From assembly GCA_964242575.1 (NCBI GenBank), contig CAXTCN010000001.1:76694-140693 (forward strand): 64,000 nucleotides of DNA. The letters are read 5' to 3'. Made by a program: the position numbers and the translations under genes. Shown here piece after piece: positions 42,443 through 49,674 of the stretch. A model generated the notes under the pieces. The model did no database searches. It saw only the letters and a list, made by a program, of their open reading frames with translations, and had not been told where the DNA came from. This stretch comes from JANPPS01 sp964242575. Its GTDB lineage: Bacteria > Pseudomonadota > Alphaproteobacteria > Acetobacterales > Acetobacteraceae. The stretch's first letter is position 1. Every line of letters starts with the position of its first letter.

Positions 42443-43966
42443 TTGCCGGTCTGGGCGAAGGCCGGTATGGCACGCGCTCGGATTGATGGTGGGGATCACG
42501 GCGTGCGCAGCAGAGTTTCGGTCAATCCAGGCCAACGGGCGGCGCGCGTGCGGGCGGGCGTCCTGGTCGCGGCCATGTTGTCCAGCACGGCATGCACATC
42601 GCTGAACTCGATCAAGGAGACGTTCCTGGGTGGCGCATCGCCCAGCGCCGGGGCAAACCAGCGCCTCACCGGCTTCATTGGCGGCGTCGCGGCCGACGAG
42701 CCTCGGGCGGCGCTGGCTGGGCGGGAGGTCCTGGCGACTGGCGGCACCGCCGGGGACGCTGCCGTGGCGATGGCCTTCACCCTGACGGTGACGCTGCCGT
42801 CCCGTGCCGGCCTGGGCGGCGGCGGCGCTTGCCTCGCCTATAACCCCAACCGCGACGGGCCTGGCGCCGGCAACGCCGAGGCGGTGGTGTTCGTGCCGGT
42901 GGGCCCGGCCAACGTGCCCTCCAACGCCGACCGCCCAGCCGCCGTGCCGATGATGGCGCGGGGCCTGTTTGCGCTGCACGCCCGCTACGGCCGGCGTCCG
43001 TTCGAAAGCTTGATCGCCCCGGCCGAACAGCTCGCGCGCTTTGGCACGCAGCCGTCCCGCGCGCTGCTGCGGGACTTGGCCGTGGTCGCTGGGCCGCTTT
43101 CGGCAGATCCGAACGCCCGCGCCGTGTTCGCGCCGGGTGGGACGCCGCTCACCGAGACTGGCACGCTGCTGCAGAACGACTTGGGAGCGACCTTGGCGCA
43201 GTTGCGCACCGCCGGGGTGGGCGACCTGTATCAAGGCGCCCTGGCCCGGCGGTTGGCGGATGCGTCCCGGCTCGCTGGCGGCGGCCTGGCGCTTGAGGAC
43301 TTGCGCGCGGCGCTGCCGCGCACCGGAGCGCCGCTCACCGTGCAAGCCGGTCGGGACAACGCCGCGTTCCTGCCGCCGCCCGCGGATGGCGGGTTGGCGG
43401 CGGCGGCGGCGTTCAACGTGCTGCAAAACAGCCCAGGCGACCTCGGCGGCGCGCAGGCCCGGGCCGTGTCCGTCGCGGCGCGCTGGAGGCAAAGCGGCGA
43501 GGACCCGCAAGCCGTGCTGGCGTCGGCGTCGGATGGCGGCTCGTTGTCGGTGCTGCCAGCGTCCACCGGTTTCGTCGTGGTGGACCGCGAGGGCAACGCC
43601 GTGACCTGCGCGCTCACGATGAACAACCTGTTCGGCACCGGACGGATCGCTCCCGGCACCGGCATCCTGCTGGCCGCGTCCCCGCGCGCCGTGACCCCGC
43701 CTCTGCTGTCGGCGGCGCTGGCCTGGAACTCGAACATCCGCGGCTTCCGCGCGGCGGTTGCAGGGTCCGGGCAGGAGGGCGCGGCATTGGCGACGGCGGT
43801 GGGCCTCAGCAACGCGCTGCGCGGCAACACGGCCATGCCGGCGCCGGTTCCGGAACCCGGCCGCGCCAACATCGTCGCCTGCGCCCGCTATTTGCCGGGC
43901 GACGAGGAGACGTGCGCCTGGGCCACCGACCCGCGCAACGCTGGCCTCGCGGCTGGCAGCAATTAG
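42443..43966 (+). CDS. Gamma-glutamyltransferase-like exported protein with altered active site
   Basis: A 507-codon frame (true start uncertain; several GTG/ATG choices). After a basic N-terminus there is a hydrophobic segment ending in STACTSL, possibly a lipoprotein cleavage. The rest follows gamma-glutamyltransferase: GGTAGDAAVAMAFTLTVTLP, AGLGGGGACLAY, AVPMMARGLFALHARYGRRP and, near the self-cleavage site, ASTGFVVVDREGNAV with NLFGTGRIAPGTGIL. By eye the nucleophile TTH of GGT aligns with STG here, so the nucleophilic Thr would be Ser and the following His Gly. The protein is short for GGT (usually 550-580). It may be catalytically altered. The next gene starts directly after its stop. 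Confidence 0.7.
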   Translation: MPVWAKAGMARARIDGGDHGVRSRVSVNPGQRAARVRAGVLVAAMLSSTACTSLNSIKETFLGGASPSAGANQRLTGFIGGVAADEPRAALAGREVLATGGTAGDAAVAMAFTLTVTLPSRAGLGGGGACLAYNPNRDGPGAGNAEAVVFVPVGPANVPSNADRPAAVPMMARGLFALHARYGRRPFESLIAPAEQLARFGTQPSRALLRDLAVVAGPLSADPNARAVFAPGGTPLTETGTLLQNDLGATLAQLRTAGVGDLYQGALARRLADASRLAGGGLALEDLRAALPRTGAPLTVQAGRDNAAFLPPPADGGLAAAAAFNVLQNSPGDLGGAQARAVSVAARWRQSGEDPQAVLASASDGGSLSVLPASTGFVVVDREGNAVTCALTMNNLFGTGRIAPGTGILLAASPRAVTPPLLSAALAWNSNIRGFRAAVAGSGQEGAALATAVGLSNALRGNTAMPAPVPEPGRANIVACARYLPGDEETCAWATDPRNAGLAAGSN

Positions 43967-45124
43967 GTGCTGAAGGTCGGCCGCGGCGCACACGCGCCGC
44001 CGTTCCTGGTGATGGACGTGATCGCGGCCGCCAACGCGCGGCAGGCCGCCTTGCCGCCGGGCCACCCGCACGTGATCCGCATGGAGGTCGGCCAGCCCGG
44101 CACCGGCGCACCGGCTGGGGCGGTGCGCGCGGTGGAGGCGGCGCTCCGTCAGGGCGAGTCGCTGGGCTACACGGAGGCGCTTGGCCGTCCCTCGCTGCGT
44201 GCGCGGATTGCCCGGCATTACCAGGACTGGTACGGCGTGGTGGTCGATCCCGCCCGCATCGCGGTCACGATGGGCGCCAGCGGCGCGTTCCCGCTGGCCT
44301 TCCTTGCCGCGTTCGACCCGGGCGACCGCGTTGCGTTAGCTGCCCCGTTCTACCCGCCTTACGTCAATATCCTGACCGCGTTGGGCCTGCATCCCGTAGT
44401 AATGGAGGCCGGGCCGGCGACGCGCTACCAGCCGACCGTCGCCATGCTGGACCAGCTCGACCCCGCTCCCGACGGCCTTATCGTTGCCAGCCCCTGCAAC
44501 CCCGCCGGCACCATGCTGACCCCGCAGGAGCTTGCGGCTATCGCCGCCTGGTGCGACGCGCGGGGCGTGCGGCTTATCTCGGACGAGATTTACCACGGCC
44601 TGCAGTACAGCCGTCCGATCGCCACCGCGGCCGGCCTCAGCCCCAATGCGGTCGTGGTCAACAGCTTCTCGAAGTACTTCAGCATGACCGGCTGGCGCGT
44701 GGGCTGGATGGTGCTGCCAGAGGCGTTGGTGCGCCCGGTCGAGTGCCTGGCGCAGAACCTGTTCATCTCCGCCCCGCACGTCTGCCAGATCGCGGCCGAG
44801 GCGGCGTTCGACTGCACTACTGAGCTGGATGCCAACGTGGCCCGCTACCGCCGGGCGCGGGACCGCCTGCTGCAGGCGCTGCCGGCAGCAGGGTTCCCGG
44901 ACATCGCCGCGGCCGACGGCGCGTTCTACATCTACGCCGACGTGGGCGCGCGCACCAACGACAGCGCGGCGTTCTGCGCCCGAATGCTGGCTGAGGCCGG
45001 AGTGGCGGCGTCGTCCGGCATCGATTTCGACCGCGGGCGCGGGTCGAGGACCGTACGGTTCAGCTATTGCGGACCAGAGGCCGACATGATCGAGGCGGCC
45101 GAGCGGCTGGCGCGGTTCCGGTAA
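43967..45124 (+). CDS. Class I/II PLP-dependent aminotransferase (AspC/AatA-like)
   Basis: A 385-residue fold-type I aminotransferase. PLP-binding elements are SLGYTEALGRPSLRARIARH, VASPCNPAGTMLTPQEL, ISDEIYHGLQY and SFSKYFSMTGWRVGWMV with the Schiff-base Lys; the C-terminal Arg of VRFSYC binds the substrate carboxylate. It probably uses an amino acid and 2-oxoglutarate or pyruvate. The GTG at 43967 follows the TAG of the GGT-like gene with no gap, so the two are coupled; a link in glutathione/amino acid salvage is speculative. Confidence 0.92.
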   Translation: MLKVGRGAHAPPFLVMDVIAAANARQAALPPGHPHVIRMEVGQPGTGAPAGAVRAVEAALRQGESLGYTEALGRPSLRARIARHYQDWYGVVVDPARIAVTMGASGAFPLAFLAAFDPGDRVALAAPFYPPYVNILTALGLHPVVMEAGPATRYQPTVAMLDQLDPAPDGLIVASPCNPAGTMLTPQELAAIAAWCDARGVRLISDEIYHGLQYSRPIATAAGLSPNAVVVNSFSKYFSMTGWRVGWMVLPEALVRPVECLAQNLFISAPHVCQIAAEAAFDCTTELDANVARYRRARDRLLQALPAAGFPDIAAADGAFYIYADVGARTNDSAAFCARMLAEAGVAASSGIDFDRGRGSRTVRFSYCGPEADMIEAAERLARFR

Positions 45125-45133
45125 CCCCGGCTT

Positions 45134-48100
45134 TCACCGGCGCCACCAGCCTCGCTTCTTCTCCGCTGGTTCCGCATCGCCGACCAGCACTGGAACCACC
45201 ATGGGAGCTTGGGGAGGCTCAGGCTCAGGCTCAGGCTCCAGTGCCTGCAACGGCTCGGATGACGCCGGCGACTCAGCCACAACAGGCTCGGCCATAGTTG
45301 GTTCGGCCACCGCCGATTCGGGCGGTAGCGGCTCCGGCGTGTCCGGCACCGGGTCCGCCATGGTCTTCGGCACCACCTCCGTCATCTCCGTGGCAATGAG
45401 GGCTGGCTGAGCCGGGCCAACCTCATCGGCCGCCTCTGGCGCAGCCTGCATGCTTGCGGCCCGTGCCGCCAGCGCCAACGCGCGTTCCTGCTCCGCTTGC
45501 TCGATGGCGTCGAAGATGTCGAATGCCGCCGATCCGCCGAAGGGGTTGGCCGGTGTCGGCCCGGCATAAGCCGGCGCTGGCGTCGGCTCCGGCTCGTCCT
45601 CGGCGGTGGCTTCGGCATTCTCGGGCGCTTCGCCTGGCTCACGGCGCCGACGGCGGCCTCCGCGACGACCGCGGCGCTTGCTGCGCTCCCCGTCCTCACC
45701 GGGCGCCGAACCCTCGGCCTCACCGTCCGGAACAGGCTCGGCCGGTAAGGTCTCGGCAACCGCCTCTGCCACGGCAAGCACTGCATCGAACTCGGCCGGC
45801 GCACTCTCCGGCACGGCAGCAGCCTCGTCCGAAGGCGTCACGGCCGGACTGTCCGCGGCCTCGACAGCCAGGCTGTCCGAAGCCGCGACAGCCGGGCTGT
45901 CCGGAGCCGCGACAGCCGGGCTGTCCGGAGCCGCGACAGCCGGGCTGTCCGGAGCCGCGACAGCCGGGCTGTCCAGGCTTGCCTCGGCTGTGCCGTCCTC
46001 ACGGCGTCCGCCCCGGCGCCGGCGCCGGCGGCGTTTCCGGCGCTGCTCACCCTCCTCGGCCGTCTCGCCGGGCCGGGGCGCGTCAGCCTCGTCGTCGTCC
46101 CCGGGGTCGGCCGCCTCCAATGCCGCGTCGTCCGCCGCCGGCTCGAGCACCTCCTCATCCGGGTCCTCGAACGGCTCTGGCGGCGCAAGCTGTGATATCG
46201 GCGCTGGCAGCTCGGACACCGCCTGTGCCCGCACCCGATCAATCCGCGTGTTCGGCGGCAGCAACGCATCGTCGGCCGCGAACGCCACGCTCATGCCGAA
46301 CCGCTGCTCGACCTCCGCCAGCCGCACCCGCTTGTGGTTCAGGATATACAGCGCCACCGACCCAGCCACGTGCACGATAATCTCGGCCGCCCGGCGCTTG
46401 GCCCCTTCCTCCTCGATCTCACGCAGCACATGCAGCGCGGCGCTCTCGGTGCTGCGCACCGTGCCAGTGCCGTGGCAATGCTGGCACACGACAAAGCTCG
46501 TTTCCGCCAACGACGGCCGCAGCCGCTGCCGACTCATCTCCAGCAGGCCAAAGTGGCTGATAGACCCGATCTGGATGCGCGCCCGGTCGTTCTTCAGCGC
46601 GTCCTTCAGCTTTTTCTCGACAGCCGCGTTGTTGCGCCGGCTCTCCATGTCGATGAAGTCGATGACGATCAGCCCGGCCAGGTCCCGTAGCCGCAACTGC
46701 CGCGCGGCCTCCTCCGCCGCCTCCATGTTGGTGCGCAGCGCCGTCTCCTCGATGCCGCGCTCCCGCGTGCTGCGGCCGGAGTTCACGTCGATCGCCACCA
46801 GCGCCTCGGTCTGGTTGATGACCAAGTATCCGCCAGACTTCAACTGCACGGTCGGCACCAGCATGGCGTCGAGCTGCGCCTCGACCTGCGCCTTGGCGAA
46901 TAGCGGCTGCGGGTCCTTCCACAACTGCACCTTTTTCGCGTGGGTGGGCATCAGCATGCGCATGAAGTCCCGCGCCGCGCGCCAGCCTTGCTCGCCGTCC
47001 ACCAGGATATCGTCCACATCGCGCGAGTACACGTCGCGGATGGCGCGCTTGATAAGGCTCGCCTCCTCGTAAATGAGCGCGGGCGCCACGGACTTCATCG
47101 TAAGCTCGCGGATTTGGTCCCACTGGTTCAACAGGTACTCGCAGTCGCGGATAATCTCCGGCTTCGGCCGGTTGGCCCCGGCGGTCCGCACGATGAGGCC
47201 CATGCCGCGCGGCAGGTCGAGCTCGGCCGTAACCTCCTTCAGCCGGCGCCGGTCCGACGCCGAAGTGATCTTGCGGCTGATCCCGCCGCCCCGTGGCGAG
47301 TTCGGCATCAATACCGAGAACCGTCCGGCCAGTGAGATATAGGTGGTGAGCGCCGCGCCCTTGCTGCCACGCTCCTCCTTGACCACCTGGATCAGCAGGA
47401 TTTGCCGGCGGCGGATCACCTCCTGGATTTTGTAGTTGCGCAGGAACCGGGGCGGCGCGCGCTCGGGCCGGCTCTCCTCGGCGTCCGTCTCGCCGCCGAG
47501 TTGCTCAGGCAGTGGTTCGGCCACGCCGGTGTCGGCAATAGGCTCGATGCCGTTGTCAGCGGCGTCGGGCACGATCAGCGCATCCGCGGGCAAGTCATCC
47601 TGCCCAGCGCCGTATCCAGGCCCTGGCGCTCCGAACGGCGCGGCGTCATCCAGCGAGATGGATGCGGCGGCAGTGTCCGCCGGGGCCGGCTCAACAGCCT
47701 CCAGCGCCATGTCTGCGCCGTCCGAAGCTGGGCCGGCGTTGTCCGGTGCGGGGTCTGTGGTGGTCGGCATGGCGGGGTCGTGAGCCTCGGCCGGCTGCTG
47801 GTCCATGTTGGCCGGGCCAGTGTCCGGGAACATGGCAGCGGCCTCGGCGGGCGCGATCTCGATGTCCCGGCGCACCGGTTCAGCCGTCTCGACATAGTCG
47901 GGCACCGGCTCCGGCTCGACGGCGTCGCCGTGCACCGCAGGCGCCGCGATTTCTAGCGGCTGCGCTGCGCCGTTTGGCCGGCCCGCTCCGCGGGCGTCGC
48001 GCGCGGCGGCACGGTCCTCGGCCTCCTCGTCCTCGCGCGCCTCCGCCTCCTGCATCTCCAGCAGGCGCTGCCGGTCCGCGACCGGGATTTGGTAGTAATC

Positions 48101-48328
48101 CGGGTGGATTTCACCGAACGCCAGGAAACCGTGCCGGTTGCCGCCATACTCAACGAATGCCGCCTGCAGGCTCGGCTCTACGCGCACGACCTTGGCGAGA
48201 TAAATGTTGCCTTTGAGCTGTAGCTTAGTGGAAGTCTCGACGTCGTAGTCTTCGAGGCGGTTACCGTCCAGGACCACCACGCGGGTCTCTTCCGCGTGAG
48301 TGCTGTCGATCAGCATGCGCTTCGTCAT
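45134..48328 (-). CDS. rne: Ribonuclease E/G family endoribonuclease (RNase E) with S1-domain insertion
   Basis: 1064 residues from the ATG at 48328 (MTKRMLIDST, the usual start; the frame open to 48496 is not family-like). Degrades and processes RNA as the degradosome core at the membrane. The S1 domain starts at about 38 but is interrupted by an acidic Ala/Pro/Glu-rich insert (about 92-291) and resumes at RFLRNYKIQEVIRRRQ with VVKEERGSKGAALTTYISLA. Catalytic Asp residues are in LVAIDVNSGRST and GLIVIDFIDMES; the zinc link is VVCQHCHGTG. The C-terminal ~360 residues are a disordered scaffold with Arg-rich RNA-binding clusters (GEQRRKRRRRRRR) and a tandem repeat. The S1 insert is characteristic of alphaproteobacterial RNase E. 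Confidence 0.96.
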   Translation of the reverse strand: MTKRMLIDSTHAEETRVVVLDGNRLEDYDVETSTKLQLKGNIYLAKVVRVEPSLQAAFVEYGGNRHGFLAFGEIHPDYYQIPVADRQRLLEMQEAEAREDEEAEDRAAARDARGAGRPNGAAQPLEIAAPAVHGDAVEPEPVPDYVETAEPVRRDIEIAPAEAAAMFPDTGPANMDQQPAEAHDPAMPTTTDPAPDNAGPASDGADMALEAVEPAPADTAAASISLDDAAPFGAPGPGYGAGQDDLPADALIVPDAADNGIEPIADTGVAEPLPEQLGGETDAEESRPERAPPRFLRNYKIQEVIRRRQILLIQVVKEERGSKGAALTTYISLAGRFSVLMPNSPRGGGISRKITSASDRRRLKEVTAELDLPRGMGLIVRTAGANRPKPEIIRDCEYLLNQWDQIRELTMKSVAPALIYEEASLIKRAIRDVYSRDVDDILVDGEQGWRAARDFMRMLMPTHAKKVQLWKDPQPLFAKAQVEAQLDAMLVPTVQLKSGGYLVINQTEALVAIDVNSGRSTRERGIEETALRTNMEAAEEAARQLRLRDLAGLIVIDFIDMESRRNNAAVEKKLKDALKNDRARIQIGSISHFGLLEMSRQRLRPSLAETSFVVCQHCHGTGTVRSTESAALHVLREIEEEGAKRRAAEIIVHVAGSVALYILNHKRVRLAEVEQRFGMSVAFAADDALLPPNTRIDRVRAQAVSELPAPISQLAPPEPFEDPDEEVLEPAADDAALEAADPGDDDEADAPRPGETAEEGEQRRKRRRRRRRGGRREDGTAEASLDSPAVAAPDSPAVAAPDSPAVAAPDSPAVAASDSLAVEAADSPAVTPSDEAAAVPESAPAEFDAVLAVAEAVAETLPAEPVPDGEAEGSAPGEDGERSKRRGRRGGRRRRREPGEAPENAEATAEDEPEPTPAPAYAGPTPANPFGGSAAFDIFDAIEQAEQERALALAARAASMQAAPEAADEVGPAQPALIATEMTEVVPKTMADPVPDTPEPLPPESAVAEPTMAEPVVAESPASSEPLQALEPEPEPEPPQAPMVVPVLVGDAEPAEKKRGWWRR
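45839..45974 (-). repeat. 24-bp in-frame tandem repeat in the rne scaffold region
   Basis: Units begin at 45863, 45887, 45911, 45935 and 45959 (the last is partial), with a degenerate copy from 45839. The three units from 45887 to 45958 are identical at base level. On the coding strand each encodes AAPDSPAV. The identity of the central copies implies recent expansion by slippage or recombination. Confidence 0.9.
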
Positions 48329-48815
48329 CGTATGTGGAACTCCGGTGCGCCACGGGCACACGCGTGCAGGGCACGGCGCGGCGGTGGCTGAATAGGCGTG
48401 GGGGAATAAGTCCTCCGCTGCTGGGTGCGGCGCTGGCCATCTCGGGTCCAGATTCTGGATGGACTGAAACGGCGTCGCGCATCGTATCCCTGGCAAGCGG
48501 GCGGGCGCTAATGGCAGCGCGGCCCAGGTGAGGCATCAACCCTCGTCAGGAAGCGCCGCGCCCGCATCTGCAAGCCTCAGCGCCGCCCGGGCGACCCGGC
48601 GCGCGAACACGCGCGGCGCGGGCGGCGGTGCAAGGGCGGGAACGCGGCGGCGGCGCGGCCAAAGCTGCGCCAAACCGCAAAACACGAGCGTCGCCGGGGA
48701 TACACCACCGGAGCGCTGCAACCATGACGCAAACCGATTGTCCCCGCAAGTGCGTCAAACGGCTCATGCCGGTCATGCCATGCTGCGCCCATCGCGTTGT
48801 GCTATATTAAAGTAT
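48329..48815. other. Intergenic region between rne and amiC (487 bp)
   Basis: This divergent gap should hold the rne promoter and leader on the minus strand and the amiC promoter on the plus strand. I see no convincing rne promoter. For amiC, TATATT at 48803-48808 looks like a -10 box just before the ATG, with no good -35. Open frames across it on both strands have no ribosome binding sites and look like GC-rich shadows. No RNA gene is recognised, although a long rne leader is expected from the family. Confidence 0.4.
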
Positions 48816-49640
48816 ATGACCGCTGTGCTGCACCTCCACCGCCGCCTTGTGTTGGCCGCAGCCCTCCTGCCGTCCAGTGCCCTCCTTCCGTTCAGTGCAT
48901 TGGCTGCACGCACGCCGCCGCGGACGGGTCCAAGGCAGCGCGTGCCGCTTGTGGTGCTGGACCCCGGTCATGGGGGACGCGATCCCGGCGCCATCGGGCC
49001 GTCCGGCACGCATGAGAAGCACGTCACCCTAGCCGCCGCGCAGGAGCTGCGCCGGCAGCTCGAACAGGGTGGCCGTTGCCGGGTGGAGCTGACGCGGACG
49101 CGGGACGTTTTCATCCCGTTGAAGGATCGCGTCGCCTTCGCGCAACGCCGGGGCGCCGTCTTGTTCATGTCCATCCACGCCGATGCGCTCACGGACCGCA
49201 CCGTGCGCGGCGCCAGCGTCTACACCCTGTCCAACCAGGCGTCTGACGCCCAAACAGCCGCGCTCGCGGCACGGGAGAACAGCGCAGACCGGTTTGGCGG
49301 CCCGCGCTTCCGCGACATGCCGCCGGCGGTCGCAAACATCCTCGGCAGCCTAGTGCGGCAGGAAACGCGGCTTGGCTCGGCCCGGGTCGCGAGCCGGTTG
49401 GTGGGCGCGATGCGCGGCGATATCGGCCTATTAACCAATCCTCAACGCTCTGCTGGCTTTATGGTGCTGCGGGCCGCGGATATTCCGAGCGTGTTGGTGG
49501 AGATGGGCTTTCTGTCGAATGTGGCGGATGAGGCTGCATTGCGTCGTCCGGACTATCGGGCGCGCGTTGCAGGCTCCCTCCGTCGGGCGGTAGAAGCCTA
49601 TGTGACGGGCATGAACCGGGGCGCACAGGTTACCGGTTAG
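48816..49640 (+). CDS. amiC: N-acetylmuramoyl-L-alanine amidase (AmiC-like, Amidase_3)
   Basis: A 274-residue periplasmic zinc amidase cleaving peptide side chains from peptidoglycan during cell separation. Signal region LRRR-like basic start then LVLAAALLPSSALLPFSALA. Zinc ligands are in VVLDPGHGGRDPGAIG (His) and the Glu of THEKHVTLAAA, with His in FMSIHADAL and the catalytic Glu in VLVEMGFLSN. No AMIN domain is present, shorter than E. coli AmiC. The ATG at 48816 is the only start before the signal peptide; it lacks a clear ribosome binding site. mrcA follows by 34 bp, forming a cell-wall pair. Confidence 0.93.
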   Translation: MTAVLHLHRRLVLAAALLPSSALLPFSALAARTPPRTGPRQRVPLVVLDPGHGGRDPGAIGPSGTHEKHVTLAAAQELRRQLEQGGRCRVELTRTRDVFIPLKDRVAFAQRRGAVLFMSIHADALTDRTVRGASVYTLSNQASDAQTAALAARENSADRFGGPRFRDMPPAVANILGSLVRQETRLGSARVASRLVGAMRGDIGLLTNPQRSAGFMVLRAADIPSVLVEMGFLSNVADEAALRRPDYRARVAGSLRRAVEAYVTGMNRGAQVTG

Positions 49641-49674
49641 ATAACTTTGGCATGTAAGACTCAGAGGACAGGGC

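Noticed and set aside
42236..44218. 660-codon open frame antisense to the GGT-like gene
   Set aside because: No domain content, low-complexity Arg/His/Gln composition; the sense strand has clear family motifs.
45839..45974. CRISPR-like array
   Set aside because: The repeats are 24 bp, directly adjacent with no spacers, and in frame within rne.
48329..48496. N-terminal extension of RNase E to 48496
   Set aside because: The residues before MTKRMLIDST are not family-like and have no ribosome binding site.
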